A stretch of DNA of 64,000 nt, taken from Ascaphus truei (Eukaryota > Chordata > Amphibia > Anura > Ascaphidae). Where the stretch lies: the NCBI GenBank assembly GCA_036426205.1, contig CM071571.1, positions 112,671,676 through 112,735,675 of the forward strand, read 5' to 3'. The notes beneath the pieces were generated by a model. The model worked only from the letters and a program-made list of their open reading frames with translations, made no database searches and was not told the origin of the DNA. Both the position numbers and the translations under genes were made by a program. Positions 1 to 11,333 of the stretch are shown here, piece after piece; position 1 is the stretch's first letter, and each line of letters starts with the position of its first letter.

Positions 1-320
1 GTTTTTGTAGAAAAATATCTATGTATAAAGAGAGGTTGGCAGTTAGTGAGTCAATCCCCGAGACTATAGGTCTGCCTGGGGGATTGACTACACTCTTATG
101 GATCTTAGGGAGGAAATAAAAGACCGGCATCTTTGCTTTATCTTGATACAAGAAATTGTATTCTTTTTCAATGAAAAAAGAATCAATTTTCGATATCAAG
201 ATATAAGCAAAGATGCCGCGGTCTTTATTTCATCGCTCTAAAATCAATATAGAGGTGTAGTCAATCCCGCCAGGCAGACCTACAACCTCTCTTTATACAT
301 AGATATTTTTCTACAAAAAC
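1..320. repeat. Foldback (long inverted repeat) element
   Basis: The first 37 bases are the exact reverse complement of 284-320 (ends GTTTTTGTAGAAAAATATCT and its complement). The inner parts also pair: the stretch near 60-125 with GGTCTGCCTGG matches 225-282 with CCAGGCAGACC, and the AAAGACCGGCATCTTTGC block near 120 matches the one near 205. The whole is a hairpin-forming, MITE-like element with a loop near 160. It may continue left of the window. It lies directly against reverse-transcriptase coding sequence that resumes at about 322, so it probably inserted into the PLE described next. No target-site duplication can be tested because the left flank is missing. Confidence 0.8.
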
Positions 321-371
321 ATGTGGAGGTGAAGACACATTAGTTAAATTTATAGAAAATTTATAGAAAAC

Positions 372-1439
372 ATGAATGTTAACACACACAATTTAAAATT
401 CACGAGTGAATGGAGTGAATGGAGTCATAAACAAATCAATTTTTTAGATTTGAATATATATATTGAAGATGAATTAATAAAGACAAAGACATACTTTAAA
501 GAGATAGACAAAAACAACTTAATTAGAAGAGACAGCTGCCATTTACCAAGATGGATGGATAATGTACCATCAAGCCAGTTTACAAGAATTAGAAGAAATT
601 GTACAGATCTAGAACAATATAACACACAATCGGAAAAAATTAAAGATAGATTTCTGGAAAAACATAATAAAAAGGAGACAATTGATACAGCTAGGAGGAA
701 GGCAGAGGGACTTCAGAGAGGTGATCTATTGGTGCCTAAACAAAAGGATGCAATTAGGAACAATAAATTTGATTTTGCTTTTCTGACAGGATATAGCAGA
801 GATGCTGGGAAAGTGAGAAGCAGAATCTCAAAACACTGGGACATCCTTAAAAACGACCCAGTTCTCGGCCCCAATATTCCAGAAAGACCAAATGTGATCT
901 TTAAAAAAGCATGTAACCTTAAAAACAAACTAGCCCCCAGCGCACTTAGGGATAACAAATCAAAGGACAATGGGTGGCTTAATAGAAAAGGTTTTTTTGG
1001 CTGTACCAACTGTAAGCCATGTCGGTACAAGTCGCTAGATCATACCAAGTTTAGCTCTAATGTCACAGGTGAGGTTTTTGATATTGACACTTCTATGACT
1101 TGCAGGACAGACCATGTAGTTTACATGTTGGAATGTTCCTGTAAGTTACAATATATAGGAAAAACAATCAGACCTATAAGAACAAGAATTATTGAGCACC
1201 TAAGTGGCATTAAGAGGAGACTAACTAATCATAGTATTCCAAACCATTTTTCTGAGTTTCATGGTGGTGAACCGATATGCCTCAAATTTAAAGCCATTGA
1301 ACATGTGCTACCCCATTGGAGGGGAGGGGATAGGGGGTTAGAGTTACTGAAACGTAAAACCTTTTGGATTCACTGCCTCAAAACACTAGCCCCAAGAGGT
1401 TTGAATGCTGAGATAGATCTTACACCTTTTTTGAAATGA
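372..1439 (+). CDS. Penelope-like element: RT C-terminal part plus GIY-YIG endonuclease
   Basis: This 355-codon open frame is the 3' part of a Penelope-like retroelement polyprotein. Residues ~20-85 match the end of the PLE reverse transcriptase (INFLDLNIYI, then SSQFTRIRRNC). Residues ~208-260 carry the cysteine cluster GCTNCKPCRYK that precedes the nuclease. Residues ~248-355 are the GIY-YIG nuclease, with VVYML in place of the GIY triad, YIGKT for YIG, the RTRIIEH helix with catalytic-type Arg and Glu/His, and the usual C-terminal block (RGGDRG, then LAPRGLN and a stop). The family integrates by target-primed reverse transcription. The first ATG is not the real start: frames upstream (322-371) still read as RT (EDTLVKFIENL) before a small duplication, and the rest of the RT is cut by the foldback at 1-320. 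The element is therefore defective although this frame is open. Confidence 0.88.
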   Translation: MNVNTHNLKFTSEWSEWSHKQINFLDLNIYIEDELIKTKTYFKEIDKNNLIRRDSCHLPRWMDNVPSSQFTRIRRNCTDLEQYNTQSEKIKDRFLEKHNKKETIDTARRKAEGLQRGDLLVPKQKDAIRNNKFDFAFLTGYSRDAGKVRSRISKHWDILKNDPVLGPNIPERPNVIFKKACNLKNKLAPSALRDNKSKDNGWLNRKGFFGCTNCKPCRYKSLDHTKFSSNVTGEVFDIDTSMTCRTDHVVYMLECSCKLQYIGKTIRPIRTRIIEHLSGIKRRLTNHSIPNHFSEFHGGEPICLKFKAIEHVLPHWRGGDRGLELLKRKTFWIHCLKTLAPRGLNAEIDLTPFLK

Positions 1440-2599
1440 ATTTAAAATGTATTTGAAAGTAATTGTATCTCCATCTTGCTTCTGTTCCCTCGCTCTTTCC
1501 CCTGCTTCTCTTTTCAGATTAACATCCAAAAATGGCAATCCTGTCTCTGATGTCTAAAAACATCGCTATGTCTAAAAACATTGTTATGTCTATTGTTAAT
1601 TATATCAATTATTTGTCTATGTATTATGAACACATTCTCTCATTTATTGTAAATGAAATGTCATTATAGCACTTTATTTCTAAAATGTGTAGACTAGAAA
1701 CCCCAATTAATATTTTAATCCACGCCTTACCATCACTTGAAGAAAGAATTCTTTCAGACACCTGCCATATGTGAATGTTCATATACCACTCAAATTAATA
1801 AAAATTCCATTTATACCCAATATGTAACGTGATAATTCATACTATTTCTAGTGTTCATAGAATCTACACATACATAATTGATAGACCTGCCACCACATAT
1901 ATATGCCACCCATTTAAGAAATTTTTTGATGAACCTCATCAGTCTCTCTTTGGATGGTTTCCTCTACCCTGTTATAATAAATCTGCAAGGGAAATAACAT
2001 CAGTATCCCACAAAATATGTGCTGTAAAATTTATGTCCTTTGAAAATTATGAGACACACATTGCAAACACCCATTTATTTAATAGAAAAAATACCAAGTG
2101 TCCAGTGAACAAAATTCTACCATTTGTCACTCTATTAATTACGAGAAATATAAACATCCAGTGACTATTACAACATAAGTGAGTTTCCTAAAAGAAGCTT
2201 TATTTCATCTCCCCAATCCCATTCTACCATATGGAAATAGACTAATAAAATAACATTGAGATCTAACTTATAAAATCAATACGGTGTAATTACTAGATAA
2301 ATGTTTTAATTCTAAACATAATTGTTCAATGACATTTCATATTACCCATTAAGGGTTATGTTGTAAAACATCTACATTATAAATTGTAATTCACATTTAT
2401 ATTGATGTTAGATTGATGTCCCCCCATGTATTGATTCTATTAATCATTGCAGCATTTTTAGACTTTTTATTCATGTTAAAATGTTGTATCAACTTTTACT
2501 CCCAGTGCAATATATGCAGATTTAATTGTCTAATTGGAAGATAAGCTAATTTAGCAGGATCAATGGGTATATAAGAGCCACCAGTACACAATTACTCAT
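1440..2599 (+). mobile_element. AT-rich 3' noncoding tail of the PLE
   Basis: This stretch follows the GIY-YIG stop codon and leads to a hammerhead-like motif on the same strand. It is AT-rich with no coding signal that I trust; the 111-codon frame at 1829-2164 has no recognisable motif. In the two other PLE copies of the window that keep a GIY-YIG end (stops at 12002 and 28819), a similar noncoding stretch of about 500-950 bp also separates the stop from a hammerhead-like motif. I therefore assign it to the PLE by position. Confidence 0.5.
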
Positions 2600-2652
2600 A
2601 CTCTTGACGAAGCCGAGAACAGTTCCTGGTAGCTGGGCGAAACGCGTTGAGT
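2600..2652 (+). ncRNA. Hammerhead-like ribozyme motif of a PLE (U3-G8 variant)
   Basis: Order of parts: helix I strand ACTC (2600-2603), core TTGACGA (2604-2610, canonical CUGANGA with U instead of C at position 3), helix II AGCC...GGGC, core GAAA (2639-2642), minimal helix III ACGCGT, predicted cleavage after T2648, then GAGT (2649-2652), which pairs with ACTC. Hammerheads with a very short helix III are known from PLE terminal repeats. The downstream 2650-2900 ends in a typical AT-rich tail. Activity is not shown. Confidence 0.65.
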
Positions 2653-4642
2653 GGAGCAATTTTGGGCTTGGAGGCGACCCGTAGCAAACCAACCCTGCAG
2701 CCGTGACGTCACACATCCAGACGGGCGCACAGAAGGAAGCTCCGATTCGGGACACAGAGCCGTGGAAGCCAGCCAAAAACCTAAGGGAGGCGGTGAGCTG
2801 TTCGGGATACCTCCATTTCACCTTGTGTGATACACGCTTATTTTATATTGGCACATTGTAAGTGCGCATTTTTTACCCTTTTATATTACATAAAGTTTTT
2901 CAATTTGATCACACTATGTAGCTTTCTCTCTCATTTTATATGCTGACAGAGAATTCGATAGGGGGTCCGGTTTACCCTGCATGGGTGGCAACCCAATTTG
3001 CCAGCTGCCTTTATAAACTCTAGAGTCTTGTGAGTAGAGCAACTATATGAGCCAAGACACAGTCTATTGATTTCACTTGCTTTAAGAAACATCTGCACTT
3101 ATATTTGTGTATTTTGTTCTCTTATTTCCCTATATCCTCCCCCTTGATGTTTTGAGAAATAGTATTTGTATATGCCTACAAATTATAACTAGAATTACCA
3201 AGAGACAGAAGTTAGGAGCAAACTTTTTATTCACAGTTAATTCACAGTGTGTGAAAAAAAAAGGCAGGAAGTTAAAACACTTGATGACCCTGAAAAAAAA
3301 GGACATAAAATAATCAAATAGTCATACAGAACATGGGTACATATAAGCACATTTGAATAGATTTGGTTTGCTTAAACAGCCATTTTTAACATGTCTCTAT
3401 TTTTAGAGAACATTTTAGCAGGACAAAATATAGAGGCCATGATCCACAAACTGTTGCTAAACTCTGAGGACACACATCTAAGCATGCCACACACGTTATT
3501 TTGCTAACTTCTCCACACCTGTATGTGTGACAGCGCTGCAAATAAGACAGTAATCTTTATTCTGATGTTCAAAGTTGTGTATAAAGTGACATGTGTACAT
3601 GAGCTTAATATATAATATACTGTATAATACAGATCTAGCCAGGCATACTGTTTGTGGCCACAAAAAATAAAAGGGAAACGACAACGAGGATACCCCCATA
3701 AGCGGCCACAAGGACAGCAAATCCAAGCGACCCTGAAGGACTAATGCTGTGAGTTCCATACTTTTGAATGGGATCCCTCAGTGTTAATACTTTGCTTGAA
3801 TGGGCCACCCTGCAGGGAGAGAAATTCCACTACTCACCTTTTAGGTGAGCTGTGTTGAAGTTACAGTCTCTCTGCATCTCTTTGTCTGATGCGTGTATCC
3901 GGTAAGCAGGTGAGTAGTGGCATTTCTCTCCCTTAAGATGTCCCAGGGGGATTAATGCTGTGAGGTCCCATTCAAAAGCATGGAAACCCACAGTTAATCC
4001 TCATGGGAAATTTACGGACCTCTGGCTACGAGAGCTGTAGCCGCAATGCGGTCGCACTGCAGCCACACTGGAGCAGTGCTACTCAGGCACCAAGGACAGT
4101 AAGTCTGGCTACATCTGTATATGTACTGTATTTTTACTTACCACGTCTCTCCAGATCCTCAGTGTGCTCAAGGCCTGGAAGTTCAACTATCTGTGGCAAT
4201 GACCTTGCTCAGGTGCGTTTCAATTGCAGTCAAATGCAGGGGGGGGGGGCATGTGGATCACCTCCTGTCTTCCTTGTGTAGTCTGCGCAATCTGACAGCT
4301 TGTGCACTTTTTAAGCATGTCCACACTGCCGACATTGTTTGGCAGTTCAATTATGCAGGTTAGGATCCTGCCCCAAATCCTCTCTTTTTCCGCGGTGCTG
4401 TTGCATGTGACAATGCCCCTAATAATTTGGAGTGGTTGTCCACCACTCCATTAAGTAATATCTCCAGTTCCTCCTTTGTGAATTTAAGGCTTCTGATGCA
4501 AGCAGCATCAGAAACTGGAGCACTAGTTCAAGTAGCAGAGGCGATGTCTGATCAGTCATGTCAACAGTTTAACTGTTTAGCTGATATGGTTGAATAATTC
4601 AGTTTGTAATGTGTATTAAGTTTAAATTGCAACATGTCAAAA
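2653..4642. other. No gene seen; probable PLE tail then unassigned repeat-like DNA
   Basis: The first 250-300 bases are probably the rest of the PLE terminal repeat, by analogy with the sequence after the other hammerhead motifs. Between 2950 and 4640 I see no credible coding sequence; the short frames at 3107, 3496, 4003 and 4121 lack motifs. The only clear structure is the inverted repeat at 3735-4005, plus an 11-base G run at about 4241. Confidence 0.5.
3735..4005. repeat. MITE-like inverted repeat
   Basis: The block AGGGAGAGAAATTCCACTAC (from about 3813) is complementary to the block near 3908-3932 that reads GTAGTGGCATTTCTCTCCCT. Further out, CTTTTGAATGGGA (about 3761) pairs with TCCCATTCAAAAG (about 3966). 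The outer arms also hold the direct repeat TAATGCTGTGAG. The arms are imperfect and the ends and TSD were not resolved. Confidence 0.55.
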
Positions 4643-4646
4643 CATA

Positions 4647-5407
4647 TGTTGTCATGGCTGGTTTCTAGCTACCATTCTGCCCTCACTGGCATGCAAGTCC
4701 GGTAAGAGCAGGCACTGCCAGTACTAATCATGGGTTTTCCCCACAGAGGCAGTCCCTTGAGTGCCAGGGGAGGAGGTTTTACTAGGTCTGTGTTCTGCCC
4801 AATCCTGGGTTCAGACCTAGTACCTTCCCCCTATTGTACTTAAGGGAGGTGCAACCCCAAATTCAGTAGTGTCTCTACCATTGAAAGAAACAAGGTATCA
4901 TGCAGAACTGCTGTGCACTGGCAGGCCCTGGTCCTCTTCCCTAAGGAAGAGAGTGAGTGATGACCTATTCCCCTTGTCCTGCTAGAGGACTGGGGAAGAG
5001 CAGGGACTGCTGCGGGGGTCCTTGAACTGTAGTGAAGGTCCAGGGACCATCCTGAGTTTGCGAGACCAGAACAGATACTCTGTTGGGCAGAGAACTGCCG
5101 CGTGCTGTGAAGTTTACAGGAATAAATCTGTTCCAGTTGAATATACGTCAGGCCTGGTGTGTGATCTCACTGGGGGGAGAGGTAACCATTGCTACCGTAG
5201 GAGATCACCTCCATACATCTGGAGCTTACGGCAGATGGAGGCGCTGTGAACCATGGAGTAAATGTCAGGTATATACCCCAGAATCCTGCCCTGCAGTCCC
5301 CACAAGCATTGGCGGGCAACTCAGCCTCTTGTGAACCAACAGGTAGCATGCACCATACACCTGGTAACAAGGGAATCTCCCAGATGGTTGGGGGAAACAC
5401 AATTACA
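4647..5407 (+). mobile_element. Solo LTR (family with internal TGGAGGCGCTG)
   Basis: The 761-bp block starts TGTTGTCATGG and ends CAATTACA, flanked on both sides by CATA (4643-4646 and 5408-5411), a 4-bp TSD. A polyadenylation signal GGAATAAATCTG lies near 5120, and the U5-like part holds AGATGGAGGCGCTGTGAACC (from 5233), a motif shared with the LTRs at 13265-14433 and 62460-63481. ATGGGTTTTCCCC near 4731 is also shared by those three. No internal region is attached, so this is a solo LTR left by recombination. The superfamily (gypsy or retrovirus-like) is not determined. Confidence 0.75.
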
Positions 5408-5411
5408 CATA

Positions 5412-5810
5412 ACTGAGTGTTGAGCTATCTACCCATAAGAGAGCACAGATTATTGTTCAATGTAATCTTTGATCCGAAAACCATTGTTTTGCTTTGAGAT
5501 TTACTTTGTGATTTTGTTGCTGAATGTGTCAAATTTAAAATCTTACCGGCAAGCAGACGGAAATATCAATCTACCATCAATAAATCTTTGTGATACTTTC
5601 TACAAGGAACACTTCAGTCCCAACTTCTTTATTCTCTTGGACTGCCGGTGGGATCCACTTTCCTGCGGAACTACCTTTACTGAGCTCCGGTGGCAAGTAT
5701 CTTGTTTACGCGAGTGTACCATACTTCTGAACCAGATTAAAATAATAGCCATATGAAATTAAAAGAAAATAATAATAATATATAATTGAAGTGTGAACTT
5801 TCACATTAAA
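5412..5810. other. Unassigned flank between LTR and LINE
   Basis: AT-rich sequence with no gene signal. It is the target into which the LINE at 5824 inserted, since the 13-bp duplicated site is its last part. Confidence 0.4.
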
Positions 5811-5823
5811 AATCTGGTGTCTA

Positions 5824-6257
5824 CCCCATTACGTCTGTCCAAATTCGTCAGCGGGTATTCCCCACAGACAGACCTAGTCCACATGTTGTGGTCCTGCCCG
5901 AAGGTACTCCCGATTTGGGAGAGCATTAGAGCTTGGGCACAAAGTATCCTCGATTTAGAGGTTCCCCTGGACCCGTGGCTGTTCTTGCTGGGCAGGCGGG
6001 CCCAGGGGCTGCCGAAATCTGCACACAAATTCGTGGCACATATGGCCACAGCCACTAGGTGCGAGATTGCAGCATTGTGGATACAGCAAGATCTACCAGT
6101 CATCCCCAAAATCCAAAACAGATTGTGGCAAGTTTGCCAGATGGAACAGTTGACTAGCTGGGTCAACGACTCTGGCCGAAATTTCTTAAAAGTATGGGAG
6201 CCATGGCTTACCCAATCCGATATCCCCGGGGTAGATGCCAGCACAATTCTGCATTAA
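5824..6257 (+). pseudogene. L1-type LINE ORF2 C-terminal fragment
   Basis: The open frame encodes the end of an L1-type non-LTR retrotransposon ORF2. The recognisable part is the Cys/His-type segment DLVHMLWSCPKVLPIWESI (residues ~27-45), followed by a hydrophobic helix with LDLEVPLDPWLFLL and an aromatic C-terminal stretch (KVWEPWL). The reverse transcriptase and endonuclease are missing, so the copy is 5'-truncated, as most LINE insertions are. The LINE frame really begins at the insertion junction (5824); the ATG at 5793 lies in flanking DNA. A related but diverged copy is at 60181-60566 and shares the LDLEVPLD segment and the WEPW ending. The clade (L1 or Tx1 group) is an inference from this C-terminal pattern. 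Confidence 0.75.
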
Positions 6258-6699
6258 TAAATACAAGTGCGTTCTCTGGTGACGGAGCGGAACATACTAT
6301 AACATAGGCACGTGACAGGTAGGATCCCTCCCGACTATTAAAACTAGAACTAAGGGGAGGAGTCGTCAAGTGACACAAAGAAGGGCGCAGCACGGACCGA
6401 AAGCAGATCGGCTAATACCAAAGAACATGGTGGTAGTCCATTTCCCCTCCCCCTCCCCCCTTCCTTTTCCCTCCCTGTTGTTTATTCCCTCTGTTGTCTA
6501 GTCTTGGGTCCAGTAAGTCAGGTTTGTCTAGTCTTGTGAGTGTATGTTGTTAGTCCCTTGTTGCTTTGGAGTGACTTTATCCTTGCTGGTGAGAGCGAAA
6601 AGGGTAAACCTCGGGGGGTTTCAATTTGTTTTACTATGGGATGTGGCATAATGTACCTGTTGTGAAACCCAATAAAAATTTTGAAGTTAAAAATAAATA
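5824..6699 (+). mobile_element. 5'-truncated L1-type LINE insertion with 13-bp TSD
   Basis: The insertion is bounded by the direct repeat AATCTGGTGTCTA at 5811-5823 and 6700-6712. It carries the ORF2 end, a 440-bp 3' UTR with a C/T-rich tract (6443-6475), the polyadenylation signal AATAAAA (6671) and an A-rich tail. These are the marks of target-primed reverse transcription. Confidence 0.85.
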
Positions 6700-6712
6700 A
6701 ATCTGGTGTCTA

Positions 6713-7266
6713 ATTATAAACCATGCTTTATCAATTAAAGTAATATACATTTTATGTCAGCTATATAAATATTTTACAACATTTTCTGTAGAAACAAAAA
6801 TGTCTTATTTATAAGAACACAAGTAATGGGAGCGAAAAAAGTATTCATTTTAAAGGTATTGTTTAGTATCTTTACAACAGTGACAAAACATTTCCTTCGT
6901 GATCATTTAGATTTGTCAAGGTTTATTTTTTTGTTAATCAAGATTGCAGTGCAGTAGTGGAGGATCAGTTATTTTGTCAATATGGACAAGCAAAACAATT
7001 AATTTGCATATAAAATGTTCTCCAAAGCACGTCATTGCCTTGAGCATTTGTCACTTTTATTGGTTAAAATGTCAGTCTAATAAAGCAGTATCAAAGTGTC
7101 TGTTATTGAATTTTTGTAGACATGTTATAAATCACTTTACAAATTTGCATTTGACTTGGGTCTAGTTGCATAGAATATATTTAGCATACACACTGTAGGT
7201 AATGCTGGTCTAATTGTGATCATTTTCTGCATTCATTCCAAAGCGAATATCAGAAGCATATTTTAA
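6713..7266. other. Unassigned AT-rich DNA
   Basis: This continues the target sequence of the LINE and runs to the TSD of the next LTR. I see no coding or RNA gene signal. Confidence 0.4.
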
Positions 7267-7270
7267 CTAT

Positions 7271-9397
7271 TGTAGCCCTCTTTCCCTCTGACATAGAAGG
7301 GTCTACTGGTGCTGGCTTTACCTGCTGGCTCACAGAGATCTGAGCTTCTGCTACTGGGAGCCTGGGGCAACAATATAATAATTGGCAGCGCCTCCACTTG
7401 CCCAGGATCCCCAAAGTGTGAGATCTCCCTGAACAAGAACAACAACAATAGCTCACAGATTATAATGCAAACCTTTACTGTATATGTTATTAGCTGATAT
7501 ACCCGGCGTTGCCCGGGATGTAAAGAAAAAGGATGTTGAAAAAAGATTGTTTGTAAACAAACATTACAATGAACATGTAGTTGAGCAAATATGAGCAAAG
7601 TGTATGTTTATTGTAATGCTTGTTTATAAACAACATTTTAGTAGTTCCAGTCGGAGCAAAGATATAAAAACAAAACCACAACTACAATGCCTGAGTAATA
7701 AATGTAGGCCAACTACACACTGACTGAGAAAGTTCTGATTGGTAAAATGTAAATAAGGGGCGGAGCCAAAAATATAGTATGCATTAAATCACAGTTAGTG
7801 AGGAGATTCTGACAGCAGCCATTTTGTGTAAAGACAGATTCATTTCTACATACAGGTGCAAAACATATGTTGTTTTTATTCCCTTTTCAGTGAAGTAAAT
7901 AAATAACAATATGTTTAGGCATTAAATGAGAGTTTGTGAGGAGATACTCACAGCAGCCACTTAATATTGTAAAATGTAGATTCCAATTTATCCCTTTAAG
8001 AGTTGTAACATTAATCTAATATGGATCTCATGTGATCTTAAATATCCCCAAAAAATATACTCTTCAAAAGAATCACTTATTTATATTAATATTGGTCATC
8101 TCTTAAGTAATATCATCTGATAATTAATTAGTTAATTAGACAGGGGTGATAGTCTGAGGTGGGTTAAATTAGACAGGGGTGATAGTCTGAGGTGGATTAA
8201 ATTTACCAAGGTAAGTGTGTGACTCCACAGGGGTGATAGTCTGAGATGACAGTCTCAGGGGGTATGGTATGGCAGTGTGAGTGTGTGACAGTGGAGTAGG
8301 TGTGTCAGTGATGTCAGTGTAGCTATTGGCCAATGAGAGTGGTGGGGGAGGCGGACCATGGGCGGGCGGACCGAGGGACCAATGTGTGTGTGTGTGTTTG
8401 TGTCACAGTGGAGCGTACCTCTTGGCCAATGAGAGTCGTGGGGGGGCGGGCGGATACTAACAATCAAACACTTTTCAGTTTTATTATATATAGATACAAA
8501 TAAACATGGATAACCTTTTGACACCAGTGGTCCCGGCCACACTTCACTGTATAGTCTTTGTCCCACCACCGTGTATTTCCCACACCGTGTCCTACGTAAC
8601 AGACCAGTTCCTTGGTCACTTAACCCCTGAGTGTCCCCAAGGAACTCACCCTCCCCCATGGCGGGAGCAGTGCCTATAAGGTACCGTATGTTGGTGCACA
8701 TATGGAAGTACTTGCCGGGCGCTCCAGCACCTGGGCTGCTGACTCTTCAAAAAGGATCCGCCAATCCAGCAGTCTCTCATGATGAGTTCCCACCACAGGG
8801 GATGTCTCCACGTGACTTGACTCAGCAGCGTAACCTGGTCCCAGACTACAAGTACAGAATACTCAGCACAGCACTGTGTCCCTGACTGGTACTAATCACT
8901 AACCAGACAAGGTCTCTATCTAAGGCCTGTTCCCTGCTGCAGCCACAAACTTGTGGTGTCTCAGGGCCTGCACTGGGGCCTAGGGGGAATACTGGCATAA
9001 TGCAGTGGGTCACTGACCCCTGCACACACACCTCCTCTCCCCTTGCTATCCCAGCACCCACTCACTAGCGTGGTCTCCTGCCATACTTTCCTATCCTGTC
9101 AGCAGGGATCTACTAAGCCATATTGGCTATCTGAGGACAGGTCACTCACTCGGAGGCTCATGGGATATGTAGTCCCTGCCTATATTCTCCTAGAATTGGC
9201 CCAGCTTCGCACGCTTACCACTGCGCATGCGCAAACTGCCTGGAGGGGTTACCGCAACTCGGACTCCACTTGCGCAGGCACAAGCTCTAAAGGTGGTGGC
9301 GCCCTAAACCATACAGCACCAGGAGCACCGGCGACACGGCCGCCCCTCCTGCAACCTCGCAGCGCTCAGCGGAGGTAGAAACGGGGACATGGCTACA
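7271..9397 (-). mobile_element. Solo LTR split by a Helitron
   Basis: On the plus strand the block reads TGTAGCCCTC...GGCTACA and is flanked by CTAT on both sides (7267-7270 and 9398-9401), a 4-bp TSD. Removing the Helitron (7490-8494) leaves about 1.12 kb, almost the length of the related solo LTR at 57128-58243. The two share CAGCGCCTCCACTTRCCCAG, GGGAGCCTGGGG and CTCATGGGA blocks in the same order. Orientation is judged minus because the reverse strand has the TGGAGGCGCTG motif in the same relative place as in the plus-strand LTRs. Confidence 0.8.
7490..8494 (-). mobile_element. Non-autonomous Helitron
   Basis: Read on the minus strand, it begins TCTATATATAATAAAAC just after an A (8495) and ends CAGCTAA just before a T (7489). 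A GC hairpin CCCGGGCAACGCCGGG lies about 12 bases before the 3' end. TC...CTRR ends, a 3' subterminal hairpin, insertion between A and T and no TSD are the defining Helitron features. There is no Rep/helicase gene. Internally there are direct repeats: a unit with TTAGTGAGGAGATTCTGACA (about 7796 and 7932), a GACAGGGGTGATAGTCTGAG unit repeated near 8140, 8172 and 8227, and a CTTGGCCAATGAGAGT unit repeated near 8326 and 8423. Confidence 0.85.
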
Positions 9398-10140
9398 CTA
9401 TCATAGTGTAATTCAATGTTATAGTAACCATCCTGGTCTTGGAGAATTGTGGATGCTTTGTAATTTACTATAATGGGAAAACATACTTGAAGATGAAACC
9501 TGGGAGGTTTTGAAAGCTCTTTAGCTGCTATTTAATTTATGAAGAAGTTTAATGTTGGTCTGCTAAATACAGTATATCAATCTACAATCATACGGCATAT
9601 TTTATATTTGGCACTCAAACAAAACAGAGAGGAATTGATTGATGGGGTCGGGCCCCTGGAAAATCAACGAGAGCAGGACAAGTAAAAAACACGTCTGACC
9701 TAGACCCTCCATATTTTATAACAACTTTCAGCAACCAAGCATATGCAATAAAACAAATCATAAACAAACATTGGTCCATTTTGAATATTGACCCTCTTTT
9801 GAGAGACATTACAGCAACAAATCCAAAATTTGTCTTTAAAAAATCACAAACATTGGGCAATATAATATCCCCAAGTATGATTAGAAATGATAAAACTCTC
9901 AAAAAGAGGGAGTTCTTTCCAAATCTTACAGGTTGTTATCCTTGCAGTCGCTGTAAGGTTTGTCCATATATACTCAAGACAAAAACATTTACAGATATGG
10001 ACGATACCATGTCATACAACATTACTACTTTTATTAACTGTAACTCAGAATTTGTTATCTATATGCTTATATGCGGTTGCCATAAGCGATACATTGGTCT
10101 TACCACACGTAAGTTCAGGATACGGATAATGGAGCACATG

Positions 10141-11121
10141 TGTAACGTACATGCTCACCACAAACCTTGACCGGACTGCGGGGCTGAGGTGGGGATATAT
10201 ATACACCGACATTAGAACGCGCAGGCTGATCTGGATTGCGCAGTTCGTCATCGTACGTAGCAGGGTCGGGACTGGAGAAGGCAGGATATTCCGTAGACAA
10301 GCCGGGGTCAGGATAGGAGAAGGCTGAGTAAACGATATCCATGCTGGGGTTCGGCAACAAGACGCTTGAGCGAAGGTGCTCCAACGTAGACAGGAACAGG
10401 AATGGGGGATCCAGTGCTACAGCACAAAACAGCACCCCCTAGCCGGGTACAGCTGTGAGTAGTGGAGACCACTGGGAGCAGGAGATTGCAGCAGGTAACA
10501 GGAACAATGATGCATGCCTCTGCAAAGATAATATGCAGCAGGTAACAGAAGCACCGATGCAGGCCTCTGCAGGAGAGATAGGGGATCCAGTTCATCAGCA
10601 CAAAGAGCACCCCCTAGCCGGGTACAGCTGTGAGTAGCGGAAGCCACTGGAAGCAGGAGATTGCAGCAGGTAACAGGAACAACGATGCAGGCCTCTGCAA
10701 GGAAAATATGCAGAAGGAAACAGGAAGCACCGATGCAGGCCTCTGCAGGACTGGAAGCAGGGAACAGGTACTGCAGACAGGACAAGAAACACTGAGGCTT
10801 CAGTGTAACCGCGGCCGCGCGGTGGGGTCTGCCAGTAACTGAGAACTATGACAAGAAGGTCAGGCAAGCCAAACACAGGCTGTGGCAGACACAGTTACTA
10901 TAGAAAGTGTATGTTCAGCAACTTCCTGGTGGGCGGGGCAGGAGTTAAATAGAACAGACAGTCAATGAGACAGAGCTGCATAGGAGGCAGCAAGAAGCAG
11001 GCTGCAGTCTAATTGCAGAAGCAGGTGATTCTAGATTGCAGGTTCAAGGGGGAGTTTCCTAGAAGCTGCAAGGTTCTGTAAGAACAAGGTTTCAGCAAAA
11101 CCCAGGAGCGGATTCCTTACA
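10141..11121. mobile_element. Solo LTR with 5-bp TSD inside the PLE nuclease
   Basis: The 981-bp block starts TGTAACGTAC and ends GATTCCTTACA, with ACATG on both sides (10136-10140 and 11122-11126). TG...CA ends, the 5-bp duplication and the exact continuation of the nuclease frame prove the boundaries. It holds a tandem duplication (see 10405-10755). I found no PBS or internal region. Strand is not settled. Confidence 0.85.
10405..10755. repeat. 175-bp tandem duplication inside the LTR
   Basis: Two copies, starting at GGGGATCCAGT (about 10405 and 10580), share CACCCCCTAGCCGGGTACAG, GCAGGAGATTGCAGCAGGTA and the GATGCAGGCCTCTGCA-type block. Each copy also holds shorter sub-repeats of the last kind. 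Confidence 0.8.
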
Positions 11122-11333
11122 ACATGAGAATCAGTCTCAAACGAGACCATGTGCATCCAGTATCCAAACACTTTGATATTTGTCAGAATGTCTCTCTTGT
11201 TAACTTTAAATGTATTGCCATTGAACATGTCCATATGCATTGCCATGGAGGTGACAGGAAGAATGCTCTATACAGAAGAGAAGCCCATTGGATATTTTCT
11301 TTAAATACCTTGACTCCTAATGGTCTTAATACC

